DNA of 64,000 bases from Mactra quadrangularis (GCA_025267735.1 CM046295.1:18880938-18944937), one strand, 5' to 3'. Counted from the stretch's first letter, positions 45,888-57,599 are shown. Made by a program: numbers and translations. Notes: generated from the letters alone by a model not told the origin.

Positions 45888-47639
45888 ATGGCTACATCAG
45901 GCAATCAACAGAAGAATTCAAGTATAAAAGGATCAGACTTCGTGTATGATCTTGTGTGTAAACCTTGCCATCTTGATGATATAGCAAAACCTGCCTTTGG
46001 ATATTGTACTGATTGTGATGAACATCTTTGTTCCATGTGCTATGTTAACCACAAGAAATTGAGACCAAGTAGACATCATAAACTATTGGATTCCAGTTCT
46101 ATGCCTCAAACACAAACACTTGATGACACAGACACAGCAGTATCTGATAGTCTTACTACACCGTGTGAGAAACATAGCCAGAAGTGCATTGAATATTACT
46201 GCAATGATCACAAGGTGACACTTTGCAGTGTTTGTGTCACTTTGAATCATGCCAAGCCTTGTAAAGTTCATTATATCCCCGATATCTCCAAAACTGTCCT
46301 GAATAGCGATATCTTACGAGAGATAATTGCTAGAGCACGGTCCATTGAGGTCGAGTGTGACTCCGTGAAGAAAAGAATATCAAAGGATACACAACAAACC
46401 ATAGCTTCTTTAAAAAAATCACAGTCTGATTTGAAGAAATACAGAAGTGACCTAAACAGGAAACTTGATAGCCAGGAAAAAGAAATTACCAAGAAGATTA
46501 CTGATTTGACGGTAGATAATAACGACAAAGTAAAGAGCACTGGAACAAAATGCGACGTTATGAAAGCGGACACTCAGCTGCAAAAGGATATACTGAATCA
46601 CATGAATAAATCCAAACAGCCAAATAAACTATTTATAGAAATACAACAAACCAGAAAAATCCTAGACGAATATGAGGACAGTCTACAATCTATTGAAAGC
46701 CAACATCACCTTGATGAGTATCAGTTTATACCAAATACAGCTATACTTGAAGCGGAAAACGTACTTGGGACGATATCATCACAGCAACACGTCATGTCAC
46801 CATCTACCCACTCCAATATACCACCACAAAGACATCAGCGTATAGATATCAAACCGACATACAAGGATGAAATATTGGTGAAAACAAGTAGAGACCAGGA
46901 AGAGTGTGGGATCTCAGGTATAACTGAAATAGTACCTGATATTTTGGTATTAGCTGATTGTAACAACCAGTCAATCAAACTTGTTGATGTACGAAGTAAA
47001 TCGGTTACATCAACACTCAGACTAGAACATAAACCCTGGGATATAACAACAATATCTACAACAAAAGTTGCTGTCACCGTACCTGCTCGTGAATATATAC
47101 AGTTTGTTACAGTATCTAACAACCTGAAGAAGTCTCGTAGGATAAATACCAATGGTTACTGTCAGGGTATATGTTATCATCAAGATAAACTTATTGTTAC
47201 ATACCGTATTCCTTGTAAACTTGAAATACTTGATATGGAAGGTAAAGTGATCAAATCAATAACCACAGATACAACAGGTGAAAATATATTCTCTGTACCA
47301 AACTATGTACAAGCTACCAACAAAAATATTTATATCTCTGATTTCGATAACAACACTATATTTATGGTAGATTATAACGGTATTGTTATATCTAGATGTG
47401 AAGTGAAGGATCCTTATGGACTGGCTTTGTTAAAGGATAGCAGTATTTTAATATGTTCCAGGGGTGAAAATAAACTATATCAACTAACAGGAGATATAAA
47501 GAAGTGTACTGTTATATCACAAGATGTAGAAAGTCCTCAAGCTATATGTGTAAATCATCACAACAGTAAAGTATATATTAGTAGGCGTAAGTATTATGAC
47601 AGCAAGACAGACAACAATGTTCTTGTATGGAACATATAA
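45888..47639 (+). CDS. B-box/coiled-coil/NHL-like propeller protein, array copy 4 (RING-less TRIM-like)
   Basis: This is a complete 583-aa paralogue. B-box 1 ligands are as in copy 1; B-box 2 has P124, so C125 is the likely eighth ligand, and D128 is H here. The N-terminal DNA around the first B-box is identical to copy 1 over long stretches (KKLRPSRH, RARSIEVEC). The C-terminal DPYGLA and IFMVDY motifs and the downstream block follow copy 2. Private changes include ADTQLQKDILNHM, TTKVAV and SRRKYYDSK. Propeller loops are distinct (NGYCQG, YRIPCK, FSVPNY). Start follows CTTTTCAG|AA. A scaffold or recognition role is inferred; no enzymatic domain is visible. Confidence 0.93.
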   Translation: MATSGNQQKNSSIKGSDFVYDLVCKPCHLDDIAKPAFGYCTDCDEHLCSMCYVNHKKLRPSRHHKLLDSSSMPQTQTLDDTDTAVSDSLTTPCEKHSQKCIEYYCNDHKVTLCSVCVTLNHAKPCKVHYIPDISKTVLNSDILREIIARARSIEVECDSVKKRISKDTQQTIASLKKSQSDLKKYRSDLNRKLDSQEKEITKKITDLTVDNNDKVKSTGTKCDVMKADTQLQKDILNHMNKSKQPNKLFIEIQQTRKILDEYEDSLQSIESQHHLDEYQFIPNTAILEAENVLGTISSQQHVMSPSTHSNIPPQRHQRIDIKPTYKDEILVKTSRDQEECGISGITEIVPDILVLADCNNQSIKLVDVRSKSVTSTLRLEHKPWDITTISTTKVAVTVPAREYIQFVTVSNNLKKSRRINTNGYCQGICYHQDKLIVTYRIPCKLEILDMEGKVIKSITTDTTGENIFSVPNYVQATNKNIYISDFDNNTIFMVDYNGIVISRCEVKDPYGLALLKDSSILICSRGENKLYQLTGDIKKCTVISQDVESPQAICVNHHNSKVYISRRKYYDSKTDNNVLVWNI

Positions 47640-48250
47640 ATATTCTCATCAATACGTACTTTACATTGCATATCATCATATTGGACATTACCATTCTTGT
47701 CTGGAATATATGACTTTATATGTACATTGACATTTATTATGATCAGACTTATCTTAACAGTTTTAATCAAAGTGCTGAATGTACACTAAAGTCAAGAGAC
47801 AAAACTATTGTCAGTTTACTATCAATATATATTTGTTAGACGTACGTATCATAATAGGATGTTGAAGTTTTTCAGTATAGAACAAGGGCAAGTGTTTTTA
47901 TGGAATATATGAATATACATGTACATTGACTTTAATTATGATTAAAACTTAGTACTTTTAAATCAAAGTACTGAACATACTGAAACGTCAAGAAACATTA
48001 TTGCTGACACACGGTGATATATATTTGTGACATACAGTGCCATCCATAAATACATTTACACTTACAAAGAAATAGTTTTTCACTTTTGCAATTAAAATTT
48101 AGTTTAGAAATATTAACACATTAGGATGGTCATAATATATAGTAATATTTGAAAGGGGAGTAATGCTTCTTCATACAGCTGTAATCGTTTTACATGTACA
48201 TGTATGATCTAGACATATGTTTTTGATATTGTTGGTAAATTTTTTAATCA
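47640..48250 (+). other. 3' flank/3'UTR of gene 4
   Basis: Matches unit 2 closely after the first 70 bases. One 25-bp minisatellite monomer at 48016-48044. Confidence 0.5.
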
Positions 48251-50225
48251 AAGCGCTGAAAGCACTGGAGCAAGACTATACTGATTGTTAAGTTGGAATA
48301 AGACGATACAGTCATCACACGATACGATGCGTATCGATACGAAAAGAGACGATGTGGTTATTTACGATAGGTTACAGGTAGTTATTGTAAAAATATTGTA
48401 GAAAAACATTCACAATATTTACATTCTTTAATTTATGATCGCCTTGAAGATAAACTCAACGGAGGAAAGCTTCGGTTCAAAAGTCGGTTCAAAACACATC
48501 ACTTAGCAATAAGCCTTAAAATTCTCAAAATAATTTAATAATATGTTTACTTTTGTGATGTCCTAGTAAAAACAATGCAGTTGACGTAACGTGTATAGGG
48601 CTGTCACGATATACCGGTATATTACAATACACAGCTGTGGCAATACATACCGCGGTACGGTTTTAAAGTACCGGTATTTGGCGATATTTTCCATTGGAGA
48701 ATTTAACTGATAATGCGCGTCACAGTCCTAAATGACCGTATATACTTAAAGAGGCTAGATTCTGTCAGTAGCTGCATGTAAGATTTGCAATGTTTCTGTT
48801 AAATACAGCGGAACACAACGAATTTAAAAAGCCCACGATATATCGTGGTACGTATTGCGATATGGTGCTAGCGTATTGCAATATATATTTGCAATACGCT
48901 TCTAGCGTATCGTGACAGCCCTAGTTGTGTATATGTATGTGAAGAAAATGATTGTTTTAGAAGTCGTTCTCTTTAATAACTTCTGTTTTACATGTACATG
49001 TATGGGATGACAATTTCTTGGAATGTAATTATTTTATTAGTTTTTCAAATATCGTCAGTATGCAAGAAAATTACTTTTTTAACTCAATTAACTAATAATA
49101 TATAACACAGAATGAGTTGTCCATGGGCTGAGTTGTTCAAACGTTGGGTTGAGATTAGGGACGATATGCCAATATATCGATGCGTATCGATACGTCGGGG
49201 TCACGATACATATCTAGGCCCAGCACGATATATTGCGATACGACACTGACATTCGTAATCAGGGAAGTCACTGCATTGTCATTAGATTTTTAGTGTCCAA
49301 CTTGTTTGTCGTCAAGTTATATAATCTGTGGCTGGTTTTAAACTGGGTATGGTACAGCTCAACTAGTGGACATCATATATCAGTTACCTTAAAAAACTAT
49401 TCTATTGTACGATAATATTTATTGAACTGTCTGATTGCATAAATTAAAACGTTAATACTGGGTTAATTTTGGTAGTTCACGTAGAGCGTATTGTCAGCAC
49501 ATAACATTTGTGTATTTCATTTTATTTGAAATATGTATCGTAGTTTGTGTGGTCATGTGGTGAGACGGACGGTGAGCTTACAGATCTTTATATCGTGGGT
49601 TCGAATCCTGATAGAAACATATTTTTATCTCTTTCTAATTTTGATCATAGACGGATTGCGTACAACACATTGCCCTGTGCATCATGAAACTTGTAGAAGC
49701 CTTTGTTATAAATTTGGTGGCATCTCATCAAGTGATGATGACAATAGCACAACCGAAACAGTCAGTAAAATTAAATTATTTTTTTATTGTTTTGAAGTGT
49801 TTTATTTCTTTTTCAAAAAAATACTGAGCAAAATAGAAGTAAAACAAAAAATTACAAAAATTACATAATTAGCTTCAGATCGCTCTCCTTTCAAAAATAA
49901 GAGGTTTAGTAAGTAGCATTGCATTTTCACTGTACAACCATTCGGTCAGATGAGAAAATGACAATAAAATAAAATTAATATAAAATTTCTACATATAGAA
50001 TGCGGAAATTAATATATACGGAGTGCGATAACCGTGTAATTATGCAATCGGACAGTTCAATGTAATCGTACAATATCATTATTGTAATTTCTTCTATTAG
50101 CATTAAAATATCGACACTGCCTCAGGCAGTGAAACGTAAATTCTTCATTTTTGTTGTTCTTGTAGTTCATGATTTGTGCGTTTTAGCCAATATTTGCTGA
50201 CCATCACTTTACACAGAATCAACTA
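48251..50225. other. Block specific to units 2 and 4 (unit 4 copy)
   Basis: Nearly identical to 20181-22155; by eye only a handful of base changes and small indels, such as an extra GGTTC near 48475. It carries the same repeats, including a tRNA-like head at 49541-49617. Confidence 0.6.
48596..48923. mobile_element. hAT-like MITE, 328 bp (unit 4 copy)
   Basis: Same 16-bp terminal inverted repeats and flanks as 20525-20852; duplicated with the unit, not inserted independently. Confidence 0.8.
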
Positions 50226-50492
50226 GACCCAGATCTGTAGCGCAGTTGGTAGCGCGCCAGGATTTCGAATCAAGTGTCCCGAAAGAGTTAAGCTTTCGAA
50301 TTCCACCAGGGAGGTTATTCACTTCCTTGAAAATTTGACAAAAATGTCTTTCATAAATAAGGTATATGGAATAAGATGTATGTATAATTTTCCAGCCTTG
50401 TGGAAGGGTAGGTGAGTACTGATTTAAGACAAATGTCAAGGAAAGCTAGGTTAGGTGCGCTGGACGCAGTTATATTACCTAGAATTGTGTTT
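50226..50492 (+). mobile_element. tRNA-derived SINE (type B), uninterrupted (unit 4)
   Basis: Orthologue of 22156-22431, without the nested SINE. Confidence 0.8.
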
Positions 50493-50750
50493 ACAACCTA
50501 CTCACTGTTCCTGGAAAGGCTAAATTTCTGGATTAAGTTGTAAACCAGTCAATAGACACATACAGATATGTAATTCTGTCAGTGTATGAAAACTGCCCTA
50601 CATGATTATGAAGCAGTAGTAGAAGGGAGAAATGGCTTAGAAAATAATCTAATGGCAAAACTCTATGTAAGCATGCCCCGTCTGGGTATCTAACTCTAAA
50701 CATTCAATCTGTAGACTTGTTCTCTACCAACTGAGCTAGCCGGGTGGCTT
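50493..50750 (-). mobile_element. tRNA-derived SINE (type A), 3'-truncated (unit 4)
   Basis: Orthologue of 22432-22684; head complement CCAACTGAGCTAGCCGGGTG. Confidence 0.75.
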
Positions 50751-50945
50751 CTACAATATTGATGACTAGATATTGATAATAAAACATAATTATTACAAAT
50801 TCTTTATTTTAGTTTTTTTTGTTGAAAAAACAAATGACACCATACATTTTATAATATAGAATAAATTATTTCAAATCCCTCATTGTACTAATACACAATT
50901 TATATACAACATAATTAAATTAATAAAACAGAGAAAAAATAATAT

Positions 50946-52280
50946 GGTGGCATATTTCTGCCATTAGATGACCACCTAACTGACCTTACGCCAGAATACC
51001 TATGCTCCGCCCACCGATACACGTGGTATATTGTCCGACATTATCAGGGATTAATCTATGTTCCTAACCATTATCTATGTTTTGAAAGTAACAGGTTCAA
51101 ATGCATGCTATTTACTTACTTGTCGTCCGATTTCGATAAACTTAATATTTTTGAAACGGGCATTGTCTCATCTATCAAATGATACATTATTCATGAATAT
51201 CCATTCATAAATATTCATATTAAATGTGAGTCCATTTGCTCCAATAAAAAAATATACGCACAAAGAATGAGCAAGTTGAAAGAATATACTTAAAGTTGAA
51301 CGCTGGTAATATTAGTTTGGATGAACGAATTTTAAACAGTGAAACATGCAAAAATATGACATTACGTTAGCTATCAAATGATGAAGAGTTAATTAAAATA
51401 TGTCGAGAAATAAAAAAGTTAAGGGGTGGGTATTAGGGGCTATCTAGACGGAGTTGTGTTCAAATACATGCATATCATTTACGAGATATCATATTTCCTA
51501 AAGATTAATTTGTCTGAAAATGGCATTGTCATAGCTTTCAAATGATTCCATTTTTTATAAAATCCATTGATATATATTAAAAATAAAGGTAGGTTTATTT
51601 GCACTAACATAAACATTATATGCGCAAAAATTATCAAAGAATGCATCTCACATTGAACGTTTGTAAAAATCCTTTATAAATCATTTTAAATCATTCAAAC
51701 TGTTGGATATGCACGAAAACAACTTTATATACATGAAATCCTTAAAATGGTGTATAGGTGATAAAATATGCTGAGAAATTAAAAGTGAAGGGGTGGGTTC
51801 ATTGATCCTTGTGGTACATTTTGGGGGTAAACATGCATGAAAAATGTGATTTTCAACCTGATTTATTACAGATTTGTATTTATTGTCGTCAGATTATTAA
51901 GTAATTTATACTTTTATCACAGTATAAACAGACCCCATGTGTTCATATTTTGACCATTCTAATTTGTTTTATTGAGTTTATTTTGTAACTTTCACCGAGA
52001 ACCCTATATAACTGTGCATAGGGTCCATGCTAACACATAAGAAATTCGATGTCCGACACGACCAGATGTCGGACAAAATGGCGGCCGATAAACCGCTTAT
52101 CTTAGATAAGCATCAGTGTATCAAATGCCGGACGCTGATTGGCTAATCGAAGCTGTCAATCAAATTCTGGCGTAAGGTCAAGTAAATAAAGTAAATAAAT
52201 TGTTAATCTAGTTACGTTATTAGTTAACTACTAAATAAACTGGTTAATTATTTGGTTATCCAGTGGCAGAAATATACCAC
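50946..52280. repeat. Conserved hairpin, split by a transposon (unit 4)
   Basis: The left arm is at 50946-50973 and the right arm at 52254-52280. In other units about 75 bases separate the arms; here a 1.2-kb element lies between them. Confidence 0.7.
50981..52180. mobile_element. 1.2-kb inverted-repeat transposon (unit 4 only)
   Basis: Perfect 17-bp terminal inverted repeats TGACCTTACGCCAGAAT. The interior has two diverged copies of a roughly 360-bp segment (near 51070-51440 and 51440-51800), each ending in AAGGGGTGGGT. Near the right end lies GGACAAAATGGCGGCCGATA, a close match to the YY1 site. No ORF of useful length, so non-autonomous. The target duplication is not clear: some flanking bases of the empty site (CTAACTAGCAAG) seem altered. 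Confidence 0.85.
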
Positions 52281-52760
52281 AATAGGTTGATGTGGGGTTT
52301 TTTTAACACTGATCTGAAGTCCCATACAGGTTAGACAAAAATAATTTGATTAAAATATTCAATCAAAAACAAATAGTTCTAAAATTAAACAAAAACATAC
52401 TCCCTAGAGTAAAAGGTCAACATAAGCCTAGCTCTCACTGTCCCGGTGTACAGCCACGGTGAGTTGTGATTTGGACACCCGGGCAAATCTTAGCCACACC
52501 GTGATGAACAGCATTTAATTGAATCAGTGATAACCGGGTATTAGCCCCGGAGAATTTTAAAATATACCACCGGGATTCACTGGGAAGCGAAACCAATACC
52601 GGCACATTCAAGGGATATCCAGGTCATCACTGTAGCCCTCACAGCATGACCCTTCTCTTTACCTTAAGACCAACGGTTTTAACTGCGGTAAACCAGCAAT
52701 GAGCATAGTCTGTGTCCAAGGTGGAGATACAATGAATCCCGGTTTTGCCACCATGTTCTC
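52281..52760. other. Conserved segment (unit 4)
   Basis: Matches 8004-8445 and 23016-23480. No gene seen. Confidence 0.5.
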
Positions 52761-53053
52761 TTCTTTTTTGTTGGATTTAATGGCGTAGCAACACATTGTA
52801 TAGGTTATATCACGGCGGTTCGTTCACCTATACTCACTGTTCCTGGAAAGGCTAAATCTATGGATTTGGCTGTTTACCAACTACTAGGTGCACACTTCCT
52901 TCAGTGACTGATTACTGTCCTATATGATTTGAATTAGTGGTAGGAGGGAGAATGGCTGTAGAAATTATTTAATGACCAAGCTCAACAAAAAAAATGCCAG
53001 GCCCGGGAAACGAATCCACAACCCCTCGATCAGTAGACTTGTGTCTAGATCTC
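52761..53053 (-). mobile_element. tRNA-derived SINE (type A), old copy (unit 4)
   Basis: Orthologue of 8446-8738. Confidence 0.75.
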
Positions 53054-53394
53054 TTCACGAATATTCCCAGTCATTCTGGTCCATCTGCTGCAAATTACTG
53101 TTGTACATCAGATCACACATCGGTACAGTGTGAACAGAGCATAGCAATAAACAATGTGCACATTTAGCGTTTTAAATATTCTAAGCAAGGAAATTAAAAA
53201 TACAAAAAGCAGAACATAAAAACCGTACATGGAATGTACGTATATAACATACATTCTTATACAATAACAGTGTAACAACAATCCCCAGTCTAATGTGAAA
53301 TCTTCACACATTAGATAATTTAACACAGGCGTGCATGCAAGTTATCTGGATTTGCGAACATATTCACTGTAGGACACTTGCTTTATGATTTCAG
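53054..53394. other. Conserved spacer (unit 4)
   Basis: This aligns with 8739-9055. No gene seen. Confidence 0.5.
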
Positions 53395-53580
53395 GAATGC
53401 AACTTGAAATTAAAGCAAAACATTCAGAAATTGAAAGGGGGGACTAGGGGCCTCAACTAGCTAGGAAAGCTAAAATTCAGAAACTGAAAAGGGGGAACTA
53501 GGGGCCTCAGCTAGCTAGGAAAGCAAATATTCAGAAACTGAAAAGGGGAACTACAGGGCTTAACTAGCTAGGAAAGCAAA
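53395..53580. repeat. 54-bp tandem repeat (unit 4)
   Basis: About three copies on CTAGCTAGGAAAGC. Confidence 0.75.
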
Positions 53581-53998
53581 ACTTTTCTCTGATTTTTAGA
53601 ACATGTATGAACGTAACAGCTGTACGTAATGGTTTCATGCCTCTGGGATTGTCGGTCTTCCCCCACCTGTAAAAAAATCAGAAAAATTCCGCAAAATAGC
53701 GGAAAAGTCTCATGACTGTAAAAATAGCGTCACAATTCACAACAAATAACAAACAAAATTTTTATCTACACACAATGTAGCCAATCACTTCCATGATTAT
53801 CACAGTTAGAGAGAAATATATTTAGAAAGTTCTATATTTAGTAAAGATCTATTTTTAGAAACAAGCTATTTTAGTAACATTCTCTATAAAAAGAAAACTG
53901 GTTTAAGATATTTATTATCCTACTATTGCATGACGTATTTAGAAACCTACACTGTTATAAAATAATGACAGTTATCATTTCATTAGGTAATATCTTTC

Positions 53999-54047
53999 AG
54001 GGGCAAATCCAGGATTTTTCCTGACCCCCGTCATATCCGCCTATGCT
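53999..54047. mobile_element. Deletion remnant of the element seen at 25210-25484
   Basis: Only the two ends remain, GGGGCAAATCCAGG and CCTGACCCCCGTCATATCCG, then CCTATGC, joined by a few bases. Confidence 0.6.
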
Positions 54048-54196
54048 GGTAACTGTGACCTTTCAGCGTGCTAAAGTGATAAAACGTTGCTCTTTTTAAT
54101 AGTAAACAAATCGTTGGTAGGGTGTTTGCAAAAAGCAAGCAGCATACAGTACATACACTTTTCTGCTTAGTCTCGCGTAGGTATCGTGTTAACCTG

Positions 54197-54480
54197 CATT
54201 CGGAACTACCTCGGCGATCTTCTACGCAGATAAACCTCGGAAATCAGACGTGGTAGGAATACAACCAGGTTCTAAGGTCTGGCGACTGTCATTTTCATGT
54301 CAAGGTTTAATAATGACATCGTTACACGCTTTATCATATTATTGTTTTATCAGTACAATGTCTCACACATCATAGTTTCTGTGTAGTTCAGTCTATATTA
54401 CCAAATTCCTATATCTACTTTTTCACTTCATGATATCCGAGGTTTATCTTCGTAGATGATCGCAGAGGTTGTTCCGAATG
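54197..54480. mobile_element. Foldback element, 284 bp
   Basis: About 50-bp imperfect terminal inverted repeats starting CATTCGGAAC and including GATAAACCTCGG, at 54197-54246 and 54430-54480. No ORF. Unit 2 keeps only the right tip near 27390. Confidence 0.7.
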
Positions 54481-54994
54481 GTAAATCGGACAAGAATCAA
54501 AATTCTAAAAGCTCTTATCAATCTGAATCGTGGCGATGTTTTAACTATTTTCTTATTGAAACCGTTGCAATTGTGGTGGCCAGGGATTCTATATTCAACC
54601 TTTTTTTCATCATAATATTTATGACGAAATAGTTATGATACGTAACTTGTTTACATTGTCTACCTCACACAATTTAAAATGAGCCGCCCAAGTGCAGTCT
54701 GTGAATAATACCACTGTTAAATTAGCATGCAAACCTTGGTCTAAAAATGGAAATTACGAAATCGAAATTGATTAATAGTGTTTTTGTCTAAATGAAAGCT
54801 TAACATTGATTGGTCTACAAAAAGTTCATCTCAACGTGACCTTCCACGGAGACAGTAGAGATCCTGTACGACAACGCTCTACATGATATCTTTTCAAGGA
54901 GATTGAGTCACGTAGTATTGCCACTGTCTATTACAATCTGAAGCAAGAAGATTAATGCTAAAACAATTTGATCAAATACTGTCTATTTTACGTA
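54481..54994. other. Spacer (unit 4)
   Basis: This aligns with 9420-9776. No gene seen. Confidence 0.45.
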
Positions 54995-55373
54995 CAGTCC
55001 CCACCAAAAGTTTGGAGACATTTTCACTTTGCAGGTAAATTGAATAGCATTTATCTAAAATGTTACAACTGTTAATTAGTTTTGCTTTATTTATTTGGTT
55101 ATCATTATGATCATAACTGAGGTTTCACACATAGCTTTAAATAAACCTATGTTTAAATAATTACAATAATCATGGTTTTGGAGGCTTCAGGATATCAGAT
55201 GCTGAATCTTATAAATAAGCTGCATTCGTGTAATTTGTTTTTATTATATCACAATCCATCACAAACCATATTTAAAATATATTTTTAACAAAATAGTGTT
55301 TATTCAAAAATAATCATCAAAATTCAAGAATTGTAGTAAATTTCTTTTGTCCCCAAACTTTCGGTGGGTACTG
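54995..55373. mobile_element. Tc1/mariner-like MITE, 379 bp (unit 4)
   Basis: Ends CAGTCCCCACCAAAAGTTTG and CAAACTTTCGGTGGGTACTG with flanking TA. The best-preserved terminal repeats of the three copies. Confidence 0.82.
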
Positions 55374-56096
55374 TATATGAAATTGATAACTTATAATATG
55401 TACACTTGAAAAGTACCGGCCTTTATCTAGGTGATATTCTAACCAATCGGTGAGTGACTTTTTTGCGGTTTTACGTTAATTTGCATATTCAATTTCTGTT
55501 TGCATCCTTATTCGTTTTTAATTTGGTTTCATCTTTTGGATGCAATAAAACAGCTTGATATTTCTCATACTCCATTTCCTTCGCAATTAATGAAAAACTG
55601 ACAGAGTACTAGGGAATCAAGAGGCAGACTCGAAAGTGATAAATCTAAGTTGTGAGAACTTTGTACACGAACGAGCTAAAATAAATTAGTAAAAAAAACT
55701 AATTAAAAAACTGATAAGTATAACTCATTCTTTCAAAATAAGATATTTTTTCATTTATTACATTATGTCCATCATTTTTATAGTTTTGATACGGTGGCTT
55801 TTAGGTGAATGTTTTTTAGTTTTAGAGTTTTTATTTTCTTCTTGCGGACAATGCACCTGACCAACAGCAAGACTGTCACGCTGAGACAACTACCTACAGT
55901 TTACGAAAGAAGTGGGTGTCTGGTTGCCCGGGAAAACCACTTTTAGTTCGGGCATACAACAATTCATTTTGGGCAACCAAAAAGTCTGTAAATGAGATTT
56001 AGTGCTAACTCTTAAAATAAACGGACAACAACTTTCATATCCTATTTTGGTTGTCTGCTTTACACTATGAATGAGGGATCAATTATATTCCATCCA
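55374..56096. other. Conserved spacer (unit 4)
   Basis: This aligns with 10156-10885. No gene seen. Confidence 0.5.
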
Positions 56097-56398
56097 GTTT
56101 TTGGGTTTAATGCCATAGCAACACATTGTATAGGATATATAACGACAATCAGCCCACCTACTCACTGTTCCTGAAATGGCTAAATCTCTGGATTTAGTTG
56201 TTAACAAACTACTAAGCGCATACTTTCGACAGTGACTGACAACTGCCCTACATACTTAAGAAGCATTGGTTGGAGGGAGAATGGCCGTAGAAATAATTTC
56301 ATGACCAAGGTCCACGAAAATGTACCCCGTCTAGGAATCGAACCAACGAATCATCGATCAGTAGACTTGCATGCTACCAACTGAGCTAGCCGAACGGA
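56097..56398 (-). mobile_element. tRNA-derived SINE (type A), full length (unit 4)
   Basis: Orthologue of 10886-11190. Confidence 0.82.
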
Positions 56399-56522
56399 TT
56401 ATACATTCCATACATTTTATGTTTACATTACAGTAACGAGTACCATAACACAGTTATTAGGATGAATATGTTTAGTTTTCACATTGATGTAGCAGAGGAG
56501 TAACATGACACTTGTACTCCCT

Positions 56523-56680
56523 TGCCTTCAAGCTAGTTTTATTGACGACGTAGTAGAGTGTCCGCTTACAACTAGAGAGGTCGTGGCTTCAAATCTCAGT
56601 TCGGCCAATGGAATTTTATGGGGTTACGTTTGGCCACCAACGTAAATTACTTGCGTGATTGCACCCTTAGACAGTCCCAC
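56523..56680 (+). mobile_element. tRNA-derived SINE (type C, unit 4)
   Basis: Same head as at 11325 (GTAGTAGAGTGTCCGCTTAC). Confidence 0.55.
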
Positions 56681-57130
56681 AGACAATCAAACTGCAAGAA
56701 TTCGAGGACGAATTTTGTTCGTTTATTTTATTGCTCACATCCGTTCTTCGTATTACTTTCCGGTAGTTATTTACGCTAATAATTCTGCTTTAGGGTCCCT
56801 GAGTAAGTCATTGTCATATCATCGTTTGCTGAACGAAGCGTTTTTACTTGACAATGAAATATCAACAAAATGCAAACAAAGTAGTTTTAGTTGAGACAAA
56901 CGTGGTAAATTTTGTAGTACTCTAAAAATACAAATTGATAAAGTTTTGAGAATTATTGATTTTTTTCAATTTAAATATTTTCGTGTGTATTTTTCATTAA
57001 ATAAATCTTTTTCATTACCATATTGGCATAAGAATGGAATTATTATGAAGACCCACTTTTTACGTTAATCTAATTAGTATTTTCCAAGGGAATCAACTCA
57101 AAAAATATTTAGTGGCGTCTGACCTATGTC

Positions 57131-57232
57131 TTTCCGCTAATAGTGGTGTGTAACCTAGGAAGTGTAGAGCTATCCACCATTTTGTCAACACTGTGTTCAT
57201 AGCAACAACCTATGCTAATGGAAGATTTAAAG
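57131..57232 (+). pseudogene. Orphan fifth promoter/first-exon block of the array
   Basis: CCTAGGAAGTGTAGAGC, CCACCATTTTG and the donor AAAG|GTAGAA (GT at 57233-57234) are all kept. Homology to the intron continues to 57594 and then stops in the middle of the sequence that in unit 1 continues at 692. No B-box/propeller exon follows in the remaining 6.4 kb. Confidence 0.65.
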
Positions 57233-57599
57233 GTAGAACTTAATTACAATAATTGATTTTATTTAATCTTTGTTTTAGCTGTTTAATAAATTGAATTATA
57301 TAGGTATGCAGGGAGTATGTTTTTAACAAGCACGTTTTAGCTTTACGTTTATCAAAAATTGAACAAAAATCTATACTGTATCGACGATAAAATATACGCG
57401 CACTTTCGGTTTCGTTGTTTTACAAAATTTATCTTTGCAAATACGAAATTCCGTAGAATCGATGATAAACTAACACAAATATTTTGTTAGCTTATTATTT
57501 AATTGATGAAGTTTTAGGAAACGCTATATGAATGTTCGATTTTACGAGAATTGGTGGTAGCTATTTTTAGAATCATTAGACCATTTTCCGAAACATTCG

